Notes: generated from the sequence alone by a model not told the origin. 60,000 nucleotides of DNA from Antedon mediterranea (GCF_964355755.1 NC_092673.1:16065001-16125000), one strand, 5' to 3'; positions 52,486 to 58,225 are shown, counted from the stretch's first letter. Translations and numbers: made by a program.

Positions 52486-53146
52486 CCAAAGGCAAATTAC
52501 TACTTGTCAAAAAAACTTCATTTTTGAACAAGAGGCAAGAGTTATAATTTGTGATTTGTAATTTTAAAACATAATTTGATTTAATGGGCAATTTTTTTGC
52601 TGGGAGTAGTTTAAAAAACCTATTTCTTTTCAAATTCACTCGTTTGATTTTCGCGTTGCTGTTCTATTGTTAGTCAACTGAAGCTATTGTTAATTGAAAG
52701 GCTTGTTACATAACCATTGCACCAAACTCGCATACACATGCTTGTAATGATATTAGCCTAAATCACAAACAGCATTAAGACACACACAAATATATATATT
52801 TTTTTTTTATCGGAGAAATCTTATGTAGGAGAATTTTACAGTAGGCGGAGGTATGCACTCTCGGAGTGGCTTTCTAGTTATTAATTGCAACAATTTTTTT
52901 TGTAGTCCCTAAATTGATAGAAAAATTTAAACAAAACAGGGAACCTTTCTCATAATTTCTCTTTTAATTTCAGAGTGTATTATTCTGGCAATTTGTTTGC
53001 TTTTGGTCATAGTCATGGTAATCTTGATAAATGAATATAAAGAAATAGCAGATGCTGTCAGTAGCATAGTATTGGCTGTAACTGTGGTGGGATATGGCTT
53101 ATATGTATGTAGAAAAATATACTCTTATCATCGGAGAGAGCGATAA
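24215..53146 (+). CDS. Gene B: ankyrin protein with two tandem Roc-COR GTPase modules and a C-terminal membrane anchor (spliced)
   Basis: Thirty-six predicted exons, 5,088 nt including the stop, about 1,695 residues. Order: partial and full ankyrin repeats (about 3-135), Roc GTPase 1 (135-390), COR 1 (390-726), Cys-rich block 1 (727-795), Roc 2 (795-1167) with an Asp/His/Asn-rich insert (901-1030), COR 2 (1168-1506), Cys-rich block 2 (1507-1579), Ser/Gly linkers (1579-1630), basic stretch and two hydrophobic segments (about 1640-1685). Roc-COR proteins are GTP-binding signalling scaffolds; ankyrin plus Roc-COR recalls DAPK1, and the non-LRR form recalls MFHAS1-type proteins. I join the two modules because exon 33771 ends in phase 1, exon 38705 begins in phase 1, and no promoter or poly(A) site is evident between them. 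Alternative: two adjacent genes. The ATG at 24215 is one of three possible starts. A membrane-tethered innate-immune or death-signalling role is inference. Confidence 0.75.
24485..24578 (+). CDS. Gene B exon: ankyrin cap
   Basis: Phase 2 in, phase 0 out. NKLEEALHRNDLQTIKHICR then TQPDLVTSINE: the second helix pair and loop of an ankyrin unit that normally precedes a DGxTPLH repeat. Confidence 0.85.
24770..24877 (+). CDS. Gene B exon: ankyrin repeat 1
   Basis: Exactly 108 nt, phase 0-0, 36 residues starting DGDTPLHEYLRTVNPTLDIV, the canonical DGxTPLH ankyrin start. Nearly identical to the next exon. Confidence 0.9.
25043..25150 (+). CDS. Gene B exon: ankyrin repeat 2
   Basis: 108 nt, phase 0-0, DGDTPLHEYLSKVNPTLDIV. 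Flanking intron sequence is also shared with exon 24770-24877, showing a tandem duplication of exon plus intron. Confidence 0.9.
25240..25440 (+). pseudogene. Degenerate third copy of the ankyrin exon
   Basis: The same intron sequence (ATTATTTAGCTGTAATT..., ATTCCTTTCCAG) is repeated a third time, but after the acceptor at 25347 the sequence reads GATGTATATTGG... and soon meets TAG. Only the first GAT matches the repeat start. It appears to be a decayed copy, directly followed by the 82-bp minisatellite. Confidence 0.6.
25463..26362. repeat. 82-bp minisatellite, about 11 copies, intron of gene B
   Basis: 82-bp units with TTTATTTCTGGTTCCACTCC and GGGTACCCTGATTTCAG; some units are 1 bp shorter. 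The 65-codon open frames seen in it are artefacts. Confidence 0.95.
26783..26867 (+). CDS. Gene B exon: terminal ankyrin half-repeat
   Basis: Acceptor TTTTATAG, phase 0 in, phase 1 out. DGNTSVNVLESNMQMVYQER then NKILKLFD: begins like an ankyrin repeat but lacks the TPLH histidine, as expected for a capping unit. Confidence 0.8.
26958..28521. mobile_element. DNA transposon-like element with TTAA target duplication, 1.56 kb
   Basis: Ends TTAA-AGGGGGATTCTGGGTTTAAA and the near-complement TTTAAACCCGGAACCCCCCT-TTAA make about 20-bp inverted repeats with two mismatches, inside TTAA duplications (26954-26957, 28522-28525). It lies in the intron between the ankyrin and Roc exons. Its interior has more CpG and AGGCCTA words than the surrounding introns and no long open frame. 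Confidence 0.8.
28528..28745 (+). mobile_element. Diverged tRNA-derived SINE
   Basis: CAGTGGAACCGTAA...AAAGGTTCAAGATTC (B-box-like) and the body word GAACCTAGTACAT...AGTAGGGGTTACC match the SINE copies at 50184-50430 and 55441-55690, more diverged. Directly abuts the TTAA element. Confidence 0.65.
28833..28998 (+). CDS. Gene B exon: Roc 1 P-loop
   Basis: 166 nt, phase 1 in, phase 2 out. Contains CMFLGKEGAGKTSCVKRMLG: the G1/Walker A motif GxxxxGKT/S of a Ras-like GTPase. Same length and phases as the module 2 exon 38705-38870. Confidence 0.9.
29516..29619 (+). CDS. Gene B exon: Roc 1, switch I region
   Basis: 104 nt, phase 2-1. RFNSREPSTDGIVTATVFQV: the STDGI segment sits where Roc domains carry the G2 threonine. 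Equivalent to 39100-39185. Confidence 0.85.
29994..30062 (+). CDS. Gene B exon: Roc 1 helical linker
   Basis: 69 nt, phase 1-1, VELTKQIRAHALAENVDKKL. The donor AAG|GTTGGC is weak but the phase fits both neighbours. Confidence 0.75.
30195..30331 (+). CDS. Gene B exon: Roc 1, G3 motif
   Basis: 137 nt, phase 1-0, ending in SIWDFAGQLDYYITHR. WDFAGQ is the classical G3 (DxxG) motif of Roc domains. Confidence 0.9.
30923..31012 (+). CDS. Gene B exon: Roc 1 core strand
   Basis: 90 nt, phase 0-0, FFLTNKVSYCVTFNVMDNLN. Same length as module 2 exon 43129-43218. Confidence 0.85.
31102..31293 (+). CDS. Gene B exon: Roc 1, G4 motif
   Basis: 192 nt, phase 0-0. Contains FWIRSIYEH and PPICLVATHMDKL: the THxD form of G4 used by Roc GTPases for guanine recognition. 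Confidence 0.9.
31447..31689 (+). CDS. Gene B exon: Roc 1 end and COR 1 start
   Basis: 243 nt, phase 0-0. After the last Roc helix it reads MVQEVPVKWVNLQEKL, the VPxxWxxLxxxL signature that opens COR domains. Confidence 0.9.
31949..32143 (+). CDS. Gene B exon: COR 1, winged-helix part
   Basis: 195 nt, phase 0-0. AISYLNVTGIIMYTGTNEKL then IVITNLHWMIEVLTKVI matches the 'FLHxxGxIxYF..L....I.dpqWl...l' COR pattern. Confidence 0.9.
32226..32396 (+). CDS. Gene B exon: COR 1, middle
   Basis: 171 nt, phase 0-0. LWEKLSNEGVLEETLLRYLW, then FVELMKVFRLLFE: the COR helix pair that follows 'G.L....l..lw'. Confidence 0.88.
32489..32791 (+). CDS. Gene B exon: COR 1, C-terminal half
   Basis: 303 nt, phase 0-0, with RIFLVPCRMK and LPDAVYNTLVVAFL, the 'flvPs.l....P..lf..lv..ll' part of COR. 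Exactly the same length as 45782-46084. Confidence 0.9.
32993..33235. mobile_element. MITE with TTAA target duplication, copy 3 (degraded)
   Basis: TTAA-CGATGTATTGTTCCCCC at the left and TATATCT-TTAA at the right, with interior words of the 4470-4813 family (TTTTCACTT, CAAATGGTTAA). In the intron after the COR 1 exon. Confidence 0.6.
33380..33484 (+). CDS. Gene B exon: end of COR 1
   Basis: 105 nt, phase 0-0, LEISRWTDIKQTITTVDDGK then EGEVLFELQPSVCME. Takes the place of exon 46179-46250 in module 2. Confidence 0.8.
33567..33771 (+). CDS. Gene B exon: Cys-rich block 1
   Basis: 205 nt, phase 0 in, phase 1 out. VLCTACKPYEHHLIDLEKCL, later VPCGRRNAMDTARIKHLL: paired Cys and His residues suggest a small zinc-binding fold. 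It aligns with exon 46658-46874. The phase-1 donor fits the Roc 2 exon at 38705. Confidence 0.85.
34920..35290 (+). mobile_element. LINE 3' end, C-terminal RT remnant with (ATGA)n tail
   Basis: A broken frame includes VPSLDEFIRKSVFFLVLKNH and NSLIMAINRHVLNVSRMQIQ then WNALLH*, the usual C-terminus of CR1/L2-type open reading frame 2, followed by AT-rich trailer and a tandem ATGA tail at 35261-35284. Strongly 5' truncated. Confidence 0.65.
35663..35812 (+). mobile_element. tRNA-derived SINE
   Basis: TAGCTTGTTGGTTAACGTG resembles a tRNA A box and GAGGTTCAGTCCTGACTC a B box, about 45 bp apart, followed by an unrelated body and an A-tail (35797-35809). Not a functional tRNA gene: the acceptor stem does not close. 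Confidence 0.6.
35868..35974 (+). pseudogene. Truncated extra copy of the Roc P-loop exon
   Basis: Reads DIPFAVAVHGRDFKEAYNEA then YVKINLGMLKV and breaks at AAAGT|AATTTAG. It matches exon 38705-38870, including a 28-nt identical block, but stops just before the GKT motif; the acceptor AG is also lost. About 100-150 bp later the LINE begins. A relic of a third module. Confidence 0.8.
36060..37684 (+). mobile_element. 5'-truncated non-LTR retrotransposon (CR1/L2/Rex1-like) with reverse transcriptase
   Basis: Open frame 36112-37422, 436 codons. RT motifs visible: SSKAAGPDRIPPCVL, WKLSCIIPVPKK, LRPVALTSVAMKILERI, IMYFDFQSAFNTI, TGVPQGTVNAPKLYSLYTAD, VVKFADDTSTIG (catalytic ADD), LQINASKTKE and YKYLGIVF. 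No endonuclease domain, so it is 5' truncated. The conserved C-terminus continues in another frame after 37410 (RLRLLSVKTNRFAQSFIPSG), so a one-base frameshift has broken the end. It ends with AATAAA-containing trailer and (TTATC)n tail at 37655-37684. Inserted in the gene B inter-module intron. Confidence 0.9.
37700..38690. other. Intron of gene B, nothing recognised
   Basis: A short (ATTA)n run at 37894-37913. No exon, element end or RNA gene recognised. Confidence 0.5.
38705..38870 (+). CDS. Gene B exon: Roc 2 P-loop
   Basis: 166 nt, phase 1-2. VKINLGMLKVMGQEGVGKTC then LINACLGK: G1 motif GQEGVGKT. Homologous to 28833-28998. Confidence 0.9.
39100..39185 (+). CDS. Gene B exon: Roc 2, switch I region
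   Basis: 86 nt, phase 2-1, FNRKHDVTDGIAVIRTVTTT. VTDGI aligns with STDGI of module 1. Confidence 0.85.
39552..39616 (+). CDS. Gene B exon: Roc 2 helical linker
   Basis: 65 nt, phase 1-0, DPSKQFTKYVADKMRTMKTE. Matches 29994-30062 in place but ends in phase 0, which requires the following extra exon. Confidence 0.8.
39770..40157 (+). CDS. Gene B exon: Asp/His/Asn-rich repeat insert in Roc 2
   Basis: 388 nt, phase 0-1, with no ATG in frame. Reads VVQKSPKDDDEFENIEGHDD, then about nine to ten units of the 9-residue DNHSKDDDH/GNHSKDDDH repeat, ending KQSSDNDHDKQSSH. Acceptor GAGTTAG and donor CATG|GTAATG give the only phases that connect 39552-39616 to 41525-41667. The other open frames here (MMIMTTTAK and the - strand) are shadows. 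Acidic/His repeats suggest a flexible, perhaps metal-binding, loop inside the GTPase domain. Confidence 0.75.
39865..40120. repeat. 27-bp coding minisatellite
   Basis: Units of AACCACAGCAAAGATGATGA... repeat every 27 bp, differing mainly at GACAAC/GGCAAC. Confidence 0.9.
40500..40815. repeat. Low-complexity GAY/AAY-rich stretch in intron
   Basis: Interrupted runs of AATGAT, GACAAT and (CAA)n. Parts read as Asn/Asp/Tyr-rich peptide (NYNDDDDNDYDKNYN) but stops and frame changes interrupt it and no splice sites delimit it. It may be a decayed piece of the neighbouring repeat exon. Confidence 0.6.
41382..41453. repeat. Short inverted repeat in intron
   Basis: GCGTTCACATCCAAATTATGGC and the near-complement GCCATAGTTCGATGTGAACGC form a 20-bp-arm hairpin, possibly a very small MITE. 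Confidence 0.6.
41525..41667 (+). CDS. Gene B exon: Roc 2, G3 motif
   Basis: 143 nt, phase 1-0, ending FNIWDHGGQLIYHGIHR. G3 is DHGG instead of DFAG but keeps D and G. Equivalent to 30195-30331. Confidence 0.88.
42560..42860 (-). mobile_element. LINE remnant, reverse-transcriptase C-terminal part
   Basis: On the minus strand broken frames read INEAEKKNYGIKINNRKTKI then MCV, and further on TYSELKEEMADETSKY, resembling the 'GLKINxxKTKxM' and 'YSxLKEMAxDR' parts of endonuclease/RT-type LINEs. Frameshifts throughout. In an intron of gene B. Confidence 0.6.
43129..43218 (+). CDS. Gene B exon: Roc 2 core strand
   Basis: 90 nt, phase 0-0, MFMTVEALYIIVFNLSVNLE. YIIVFNL is the hydrophobic strand after G3, better preserved than in module 1. 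Confidence 0.88.
43465..43644 (+). CDS. Gene B exon: Roc 2, altered G4
   Basis: 180 nt, phase 0-0. FILSYIQSVYSHSR then PTILIVGTHKGKLSWFKKK. The THxD motif reads THKG, so the guanine-contacting Asp is missing. An earlier donor after THK (GTAAGC) would break phase, so the exon runs to GAG|GTAAAT. Confidence 0.85.
43855..44106 (+). CDS. Gene B exon: Roc 2 end and COR 2 start
   Basis: 252 nt, phase 0-0. LEKPVPLKWMRFRCGIHNLR carries the VPxxW motif opening COR. Confidence 0.88.
44194..44547. mobile_element. Long-hairpin MITE, 354 bp
   Basis: The two halves are near-complementary over about 130 bp: AATTTTAAAAAGATAT...CTAATGCACTGGACTTACTTG and CGACCGATCAAGGTCGTATC at the left recur inverted at the right. 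Foldback element in the intron between two COR 2 exons. Confidence 0.8.
44941..45135 (+). CDS. Gene B exon: COR 2, winged-helix part
   Basis: 195 nt, phase 0-0. LLNFLYDLGEIVYMPDNKLL then VLDPMQLVEIVTAFVTV: the COR 'flh..G.i.y......vi.dp.wl' pattern. Same length as 31949-32143. Confidence 0.9.
45354..45548 (+). CDS. Gene B exon: COR 2, middle
   Basis: 195 nt, phase 0-0. FDKLDKGILEEDLLRELWKK then FEFLVALMIKLGFICE, matching 'L...GiL....l..lW' and the following leucine-rich helix. Confidence 0.9.
45782..46084 (+). CDS. Gene B exon: COR 2, C-terminal half
   Basis: 303 nt, phase 0-0. RSFFVPLRLAFK and YLPDVLFPYMIIDFLNKF; same length and pattern as 32489-32791. Confidence 0.9.
46179..46250 (+). CDS. 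Gene B exon: end of COR 2
   Basis: 72 nt, phase 0-0, VTIKRTPASNETSNDEPSSE. Shorter and more acidic than the module 1 equivalent. Confidence 0.75.
46658..46874 (+). CDS. Gene B exon: Cys-rich block 2
   Basis: 217 nt, phase 0-1. ERCILCDVCSDTSEQKHIQN, then KLKCSKTGTYMSMDVTRYKR: CxxCxxC, His and Cys spaced like a zinc ribbon. Homologous to 33567-33771. Confidence 0.88.
47459..47490 (+). CDS. Candidate alternative terminal exon of gene B
   Basis: After a strong acceptor (TTTTTATTTTAG), phase 1 gives DRKRIPMEIS and TAA, with AATAAA at 47596-47601. Used after exon 46874 it would make a protein without linkers and membrane anchor. The sequence may instead be the 3' end of an old LINE. Confidence 0.35.
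47785..47823 (+). CDS. Gene B linker exon (NTDVAGTSSSNQ)
   Basis: 39 nt between TTTTTCAG and GTATGT, phase 1-1. Homologous to gene A exon 1868-1900. In gene A the DED exon follows; here none is found. Confidence 0.75.
48290..48800. other. Intron of gene B, possible element of unknown type
   Basis: Locally richer in CpG (CTCTCGCCTCGTGATCC, GAGAGCGC) than the flanks, but I find no terminal repeats or frame. Confidence 0.3.
48815..48960 (-). mobile_element. LINE 3' end fragment
   Basis: On the minus strand: a GGCCCATCGGGCC hairpin in GGACTACAGCGACAGGCCCA..., AATAAATGTTTCTTGAATTG and an ATTGA-type tail, as at the 3' ends of CR1-like elements. It abuts the next linker exon. Confidence 0.6.
48979..49020 (+). 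CDS. Gene B Ser/Gly/Ala linker exon
   Basis: Donor AAG|GTAACA, phase 1. Reads TSGAGADSAEAILQ in its C-terminal part, homologous to the end of gene A's SSGAG exon. The start is uncertain: AGs at 48972, 48978, 48990 and 48996 are all in the same phase and would give 48973, 48979, 48991 or 48997. Confidence 0.55.
49380..49418 (+). CDS. Gene B linker exon (NSVIINLLPSPE)
   Basis: 39 nt after TTTCTTCAAG and before GTATGT, phase 1-1. No counterpart seen in gene A. Confidence 0.55.
49941..49974 (+). CDS. Gene B linker exon (SSSSSEQHHR)
   Basis: 34 nt after GCAATTACAG and before GTAAAT, phase 1-2, reading SSSSSEQHHR. An orphan copy with one base change lies at 55198-55231. Confidence 0.65.
50184..50430 (+). 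mobile_element. tRNA-derived SINE
   Basis: Head GAGTGGCCCATCGGTTAAG (A-box-like) and AAGGGTTCCAGGCTC (B-box-like), then body GAACCTAGTACATC...GGGGTTACCCCGG and a (CA)n tail. Copies at 55441-55690 and, diverged, 28528-28745. Confidence 0.7.
51106..51313. mobile_element. Small inverted-repeat element, GGCCCTGTTTCTGCTGC ends
   Basis: AAGGCCCTGTTTCTGCTGC and GCAGCAGAAACAGGCCCTA bound about 208 bp with one internal mismatch. Second copy inside the segmental duplication at about 56372-56579. Confidence 0.7.
51600..52400. other. Intron of gene B, nothing recognised
   Basis: No exon with splice support. A (TA)n microsatellite lies just beyond at 52453-52481. Confidence 0.5.
52418..52443 (+). CDS. 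Gene B juxtamembrane exon (LTKKDIFK)
   Basis: 26 nt after TTTATAG and before GTAATT, phase 2-1, reading LTKKDIFK. Basic residues directly before a hydrophobic segment fit a cytosolic juxtamembrane stretch. Confidence 0.65.
52974..53146 (+). CDS. Gene B terminal exon: membrane anchor
   Basis: Acceptor TTTAATTTCAG, phase 1, stop TAA 53144. Hydrophobic segment CIILAICLLLVIVMVILI, short polar loop NEYKEIADAV, second segment SIVLAVTVVGYGLYVC, then basic tail RKIYSYHRRER. A two-pass anchor with cytosolic N- and C-ends is the simplest reading. Confidence 0.8.
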
Positions 53147-53239
53147 TGAGACTAATTCATGTCAACTGCCTTAACTGGCAATTCAACCATCTACAATTGC
53201 TTAGAACAAGAGAAAAGACATTATAAATCAATGACTCTA

Positions 53240-53315
53240 GCCATCAGTGCAATCTCGGTGGTTCAGAGAGCTGTTAGTCTGGTGGTAATGGGTTTAAGTC
53301 CCACCCGAGAATTAC
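53240..53315 (+). mobile_element. tRNA-like SINE fragment
   Basis: TCTCGGTGG...CCACCCGAGA makes an acceptor-like stem and ATGGGTTTAAGTCCCA a T-arm with B box, but only about 59 nt separate the ends, too short for a tRNA. Probably a tRNA-derived repeat in the gene B 3' untranslated region. Confidence 0.5.
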
Positions 53316-53633
53316 TTTTTTCAGTGTTCTCAGTATGTACTTAGTATAAAGTAAAGTTACGTCAGAGTAGGGCAAAAATCTGACCAATTACAAAAGACAT
53401 TATTCATCTAGCTATACTACTCAAATTGTTTGTAACAGATTGTTTGTTAGCATATACTGTACAACATTCCAAAGATTGTAATTGATTTAGTAGTATTACC
53501 ATGGACGAAATATATACAGATATTGTACTGTATATTTCCTCCATGGTATTACCACCAGCTAGGAAGTCATGTTTATTTGTATATTATATATTGTTTGTTT
53601 GTATATTTGTCTATGGCAAAGGTAAAGGAATTA

Positions 53634-53639
53634 AATAAA
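53634..53639 (+). promoter_or_regulatory. Polyadenylation signal AATAAA, gene B
   Basis: AATAAA about 490 bp after the stop codon, followed by T-rich sequence. Confidence 0.5.
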
Positions 53640-53699
53640 ACTTTGTCATACTGTAATTCTAAAGAAGTTAAATTTGGGTCAAAGGGTAAGCTTTGCAGT

Positions 53700-54797
53700 T
53701 GAGCTTGACAGCTATAGACAGTAGTCCAACTCAATCAGGAATGCCGAATCACTCGCCACATTCGAACAACTCCTCAAATGCCACCTTTTAATTTGCATTT
53801 TCAACATTTTTGCATTTTTTGTTGACTGTTCAGCGCTTAGAGACAACCTGGATTTAGCGCTATATAAATTGAACATTATTATTAAATATAAGAAACAATA
53901 ACGATTAAGTGTGTTCATTTTATTTGTCACATCATTACTTATCAGAGGCTTTATACATAGGCCTATATAATCTAGTATTCATAGGTGTGTGTTTGCTAAC
54001 AGAAACCAAATCCTACTTCAAGTGCACAGACCATAGGCCCCGCTAAATTTTGCAAATTGTAATGCAAAAGACAGGACACTAATTTTAGTCATGGTAATGA
54101 GTTGCTTATTTCTTGATCATTAACTTTTATTATTAATTTCAAAAGTTAAAAATGTTAAAAAATAACTTTATACATGAAAAAGATGCTTAGAAAGAAATAG
54201 GCTCACATGTTTAACAACAGCAACCATAATTTCCCACTTGACACAATTTATTGTGGAGGACAGCAACACCATTGGAAGCACAAAATCAAAAATAAAACAT
54301 TATTATTAAATAAATATATTATTAGTTGTACAAGTTGAAATTTTAATTTGTAAGGAAAAAATATTTTGGGATGGGCAATTTTTTGAATGATTGTGCATTA
54401 AAAACAAAATATACACACTACAAGGCTATTGTTAAGAGATGAAAAATGTATTATAAATTATAGAAATATAATGTTGTTAGCCATTTTACCATAGATAAAT
54501 AATTTTATCAACCCGGAGTTACCCTTTAAAATTTCTTTGATGTTGCTGCTTTTTAGACATAAACGTTGATTGCGCCCTCAATAAAGTTCAGTTCAACTAT
54601 GCGTAAAACCATAGTTGCCATTTATATTTATTTATTTCGTTTTCTTTCAGTAGGGTAGCCCTCTCCGTAATAAAATAAAACTGCTCTTCCGAGGGGGCCT
54701 ACGACACATTTAAACATAACTTTTAAAACAACTTAAACTAAACTCCAAAGCATGTTATTAGGTGATCATTTAGAATAAAATGATCACCTATTGTTAT
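53700..54797. other. Intergenic, nothing recognised
   Basis: A perfect 13-bp-arm palindrome, TAGGTGATCATTT/AAATGATCACCTA, at 54759-54790 sits immediately before the second segmental-duplication copy. No gene seen. Confidence 0.5.
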
Positions 54798-56854
54798 AAT
54801 TAGAATCTAGAAAATATAACAATTGATAAACATGGATAAAAAACTGCAAGCTCAAGAAAACAATAACATACAATATTAACAATATACACAAATTCATAAA
54901 ATGTTGTTGGTACAAAGGTGAATTCCAATTTGGTTTAAATGTGTGTATGTTGGTGATTGGTTTAATTTGCCTGGGTTAATGAATTCCATGTCTTTTACAT
55001 TGTAGTATAAGCTAGATTGTGCCCTGTGCTACTAACATGTGGAAACTTAATGTACATTAGTGAAATAGATAAAACCTAAATCGAGCCAGATTTTAATCTT
55101 TGACTCCATACGCATGGCTATAGATCCTTCTGTGAGTCAATGTTTAAACAATATACTGGCAATAAATCAACTGTTTAACTACTGCTTGCAATTACAGGTT
55201 CAAGTTCAAGTTCAGAACAACATCGTAGAAGGTAAATATTTTTTTGATTAACACCACTCTCTTATTACCACACTCGGACTGTTAAAATGTAATTACAGTC
55301 TTACAGTTTTAACTATAGAGCTACAGCCACTACCGTATAACTCCTATTTAGGGGTGTTCCTTGAATATAAAAATCCCCCTTTTTGTTTTACGGGAAAAAC
55401 TGTAATTTTTTTCACTAAAAAATGTGTACGCATACATAGTGAATGAGTGGCCCATCGGTTAAGACAATGGAACCGTAAGACATAGCCATAACATCGGCAA
55501 GGGTTCCAGGCTCATTCACTTTATGGTTCAGGTGGTAGAACAATATAAACTGTAGAGTTCCAGTGTACACATCTGGCTCTTTTGCACTTTAAAGAACCTA
55601 GTACATCTTTCAAGACGAATAGGGGTTACCCCGGTGTACTAGTATACACACACACACACACACAGCAACTGTCATATACAGCCACTTATCTAGGGAGCCG
55701 CACATCCTTTAGGGACAAATGAATAAAATAGAAATAAACAAAAATATTTATTGCTGTATGCATGTGATGGTGTTTCTGTGGGATCTCCACTTGTCCTAGT
55801 ATAGTATTACCTATATTTAATGACGGAATTGAAAAAGTAAAGTCGGTCTTCCAACAAAGAAAATATTCTCTCCAATTCAATGAATACACAACATTCATTT
55901 TTGTCTGTTTAATCCCTACTGTCTTAAAGCAGTTATGTAATCACCACAAAATTGACCACTTCAACCTTGAATTTGATGTCAAGGCAAGGTGGCTGGAAGA
56001 ATGGCGGCGCTCAAATATTCAATTATTAGGTTTTGGTTGGATTATTCGTTGGTCCATCTCATAGCACAAATTTTCTTGTTTCAGAAAAGACTGGTCATCC
56101 ATTAGTGTCACTTTAAATGTTAAAATAATATCCTTTTAAAACAAAATCAATTTGAAAGTAAATTTATCACGATGACATCAGTTCATTGCTTGGAAGATGT
56201 ATTATACTTTATATGGCCTTGTTTCTTTTGAATAGTGTCGAATAAACCGTTTGTTTAGACTGACCGCATTTCTGCTAAATTTGTGCTTTTAAATAACTCT
56301 TTAAATTGGTGGTTAGTCGTTGACAAAATTACATTACCCAAAATGCAATGCAATCAAGCAGTCAAACATATAAGGCCCTGTTTCTGCTGCCAAAGCTGCT
56401 GTTGAAAGTGAGAGGCGTAAAACTTCCTTTATTGCGACTTTTAAATATCGAACAAATAAATGAATGGCAATTTAAGTAAAAAGGATGAATTTTAAAATGA
56501 CCACCAAAGAAGTATTGTTAGCAGAAAAGGGGTACTAAAAATACCATATTTTGAGCAGTTGCAGCAGAAACAGGCCCTAAGATTCTATATACAATAAAAT
56601 ATTATTTTGCGTTGCAGCTAAGTTGCACAGCAATAACCAGTTAAATGGCATTCTAGCCTCCAATCATTTAAGCCTGTTTTTCTGTCGATCGTTAAGTTGC
56701 GTTCAGTTTAAAATCGTTAACGATTAACAGGAAAAGGGGGTAAAAATCAACTTTAAAAATCATTAAAATCTGCAATAGTTAACAATTACGGTTGTTACGA
56801 TCGTTAAAACTGACCAATCAAATGGTCCACAAATTACATCATTGCAGTTTGTGA
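54798..56854. repeat. 2.05-kb segmental duplication, copy 2
   Basis: See copy 1 at 49541-51588. It lies 3' of the gene B poly(A) site and ends where a poly-C-rich hAT-like terminus begins. Confidence 0.95.
55198..55231 (+). pseudogene. Orphan duplicate of the SSSSSEQHHR linker exon
   Basis: Same splice sites and phases as 49941-49974, one base different (still Arg/His-coding), but located after the gene's terminal exon, so it cannot be part of the normal transcript. Confidence 0.75.
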
Positions 56855-56858
56855 TGAC

Positions 56859-56960
56859 AGTGGCGTAACAGGCGGGGGGCAGGGGGCGGAATACCCCCCC
56901 CCCCCCCCTGGCGGATTTTACCGGGTTGAGAAGCGTTCGATCGGGCTGGGTAACAAGTCA
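56859..56960. mobile_element. hAT-like transposon terminus fragment
   Basis: CAGTGGCGTAACAGGCGGGG followed by G-rich and C-rich runs resembles the CAGTGGCGTAAC ends of many hAT elements. I did not find the opposite end in the window. Confidence 0.45.
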
Positions 56961-57817
56961 AAAAAATAAAATAAAATACAAAGAAGGGATAGAAGAAAGA
57001 AAAAGAAAGAAAATATAAGAATAAAATATACGATATACGGTATGATATGGCTTCAAATGAGTCACAGTACAGTATGATATTCAAGTAAGATGATATGAAA
57101 TACACAAAATCCTGACTGACCACTCTTGGGAAGACGCACTGCTTATCAGTACATTAACATGCGGTCAGTTGACTGTGGTTTTTGGCGTCTTTTATCTAAG
57201 CCGCCATCGCGGGCATCTCATACACAATTGTGACGCTGTGCTGTGCGTGTGAGGCCACCTTAAACAAGAAATATTTCTTACAAAAAACGCCGCGTAACTT
57301 TTTGACTGGACAGTTGTAAGAACAGCCTTCATTAATCTAATATAATAGGTCGGCCAATCAAAACGCAAGTGAACAATTGGGACTTTACTTGTGATTTATG
57401 TCATTGGCCTGTCAGCACAGTCGTTTCTTTCTAGAATTAAACGCACAAACTTGTATTGGGAATAATGTATGTTTATGTGGTTATTACTATCGCATTTAGG
57501 TATTGATAATAATAATAATATGGCTTTTGAATATATAATTACTGTCTGTAGAATAACGTTTATACATTTTCGGTTCGCGATGAAAAGTTATATGAATGGA
57601 TTTGTAATATAGGTATTTATAATAATAGTATATGGGTTGTATTATTGCTAAGCTATCACCAAATCGCGTTATAACATTATTTCACAGGGTTTTTTGCACC
57701 ATTGATCAATACCAAACGCGTATCTGTATTATAGTTTTTAATGAATCATTACATTACTAAAAATACCCAATTAAATCAATCGCGTCAGTCCAATTCCGAC
57801 TTATGTTTCGATCACAT

Positions 57818-57972
57818 AGTTCTGTGTCTACACTGTCCCAACTAGTTTAACAAAAAAAGTGTGATGTGCCCAAATATGGTAGTGATATGCCCGAATATCG
57901 TAGTGATATGACATCGTCATGTCTATATAATATGGGCACATCATATTTAGTTTGATAGTATAGACAGAGCTT
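57818..57972. mobile_element. Small MITE, AGCTCTGTCTACA family (diverged)
   Basis: AGTTCTGTGTCTACACTGTC at the left and ATAGTATAGACAGAGCTT at the right, with GATGTGCCCA...TGGGCACATC inside. Related to 23313-23415. Confidence 0.6.
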
Positions 57973-57999
57973 AAGGATTATATTTAAAAAATGTTTTCT

Positions 58000-58225
58000 T
58001 ACATTTTGAAAAAAAAGTATTTATTTGTTTATAAGCCCAATTTTCCAGTCTTAATTTTACATTTTGAAAAAAAAGTATTTTATTTATTGATAAGCCCAAT
58101 TGTGCAGTCTTATTTTACATTTTGAACGAAAGTATTTATTTGTTGATAAGCCCAATTTTGCAGTCTTATTTTACATTTTAAACGAAAGTATTTATTTTTT
58201 GATAAGCCGAATTTCCAGTTTAATA
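58000..58225. repeat. About 57-bp tandem repeat, 4 copies
   Basis: Units with TTTTACATTTTGAACGAAAG and TTGATAAGCCCAATTTTGCA. Isolated relatives occur at 58393-58435, 58773-58812 and 58985-59035, two of them followed by the same AATGACC...CCTTCCACAGTG block. Confidence 0.85.

Noticed and set aside
53240-53315. Possible tRNA gene
   Set aside because: Stem ends and B box are present but the body is about 59 nt and lacks a proper anticodon arm; better read as a SINE-type remnant.
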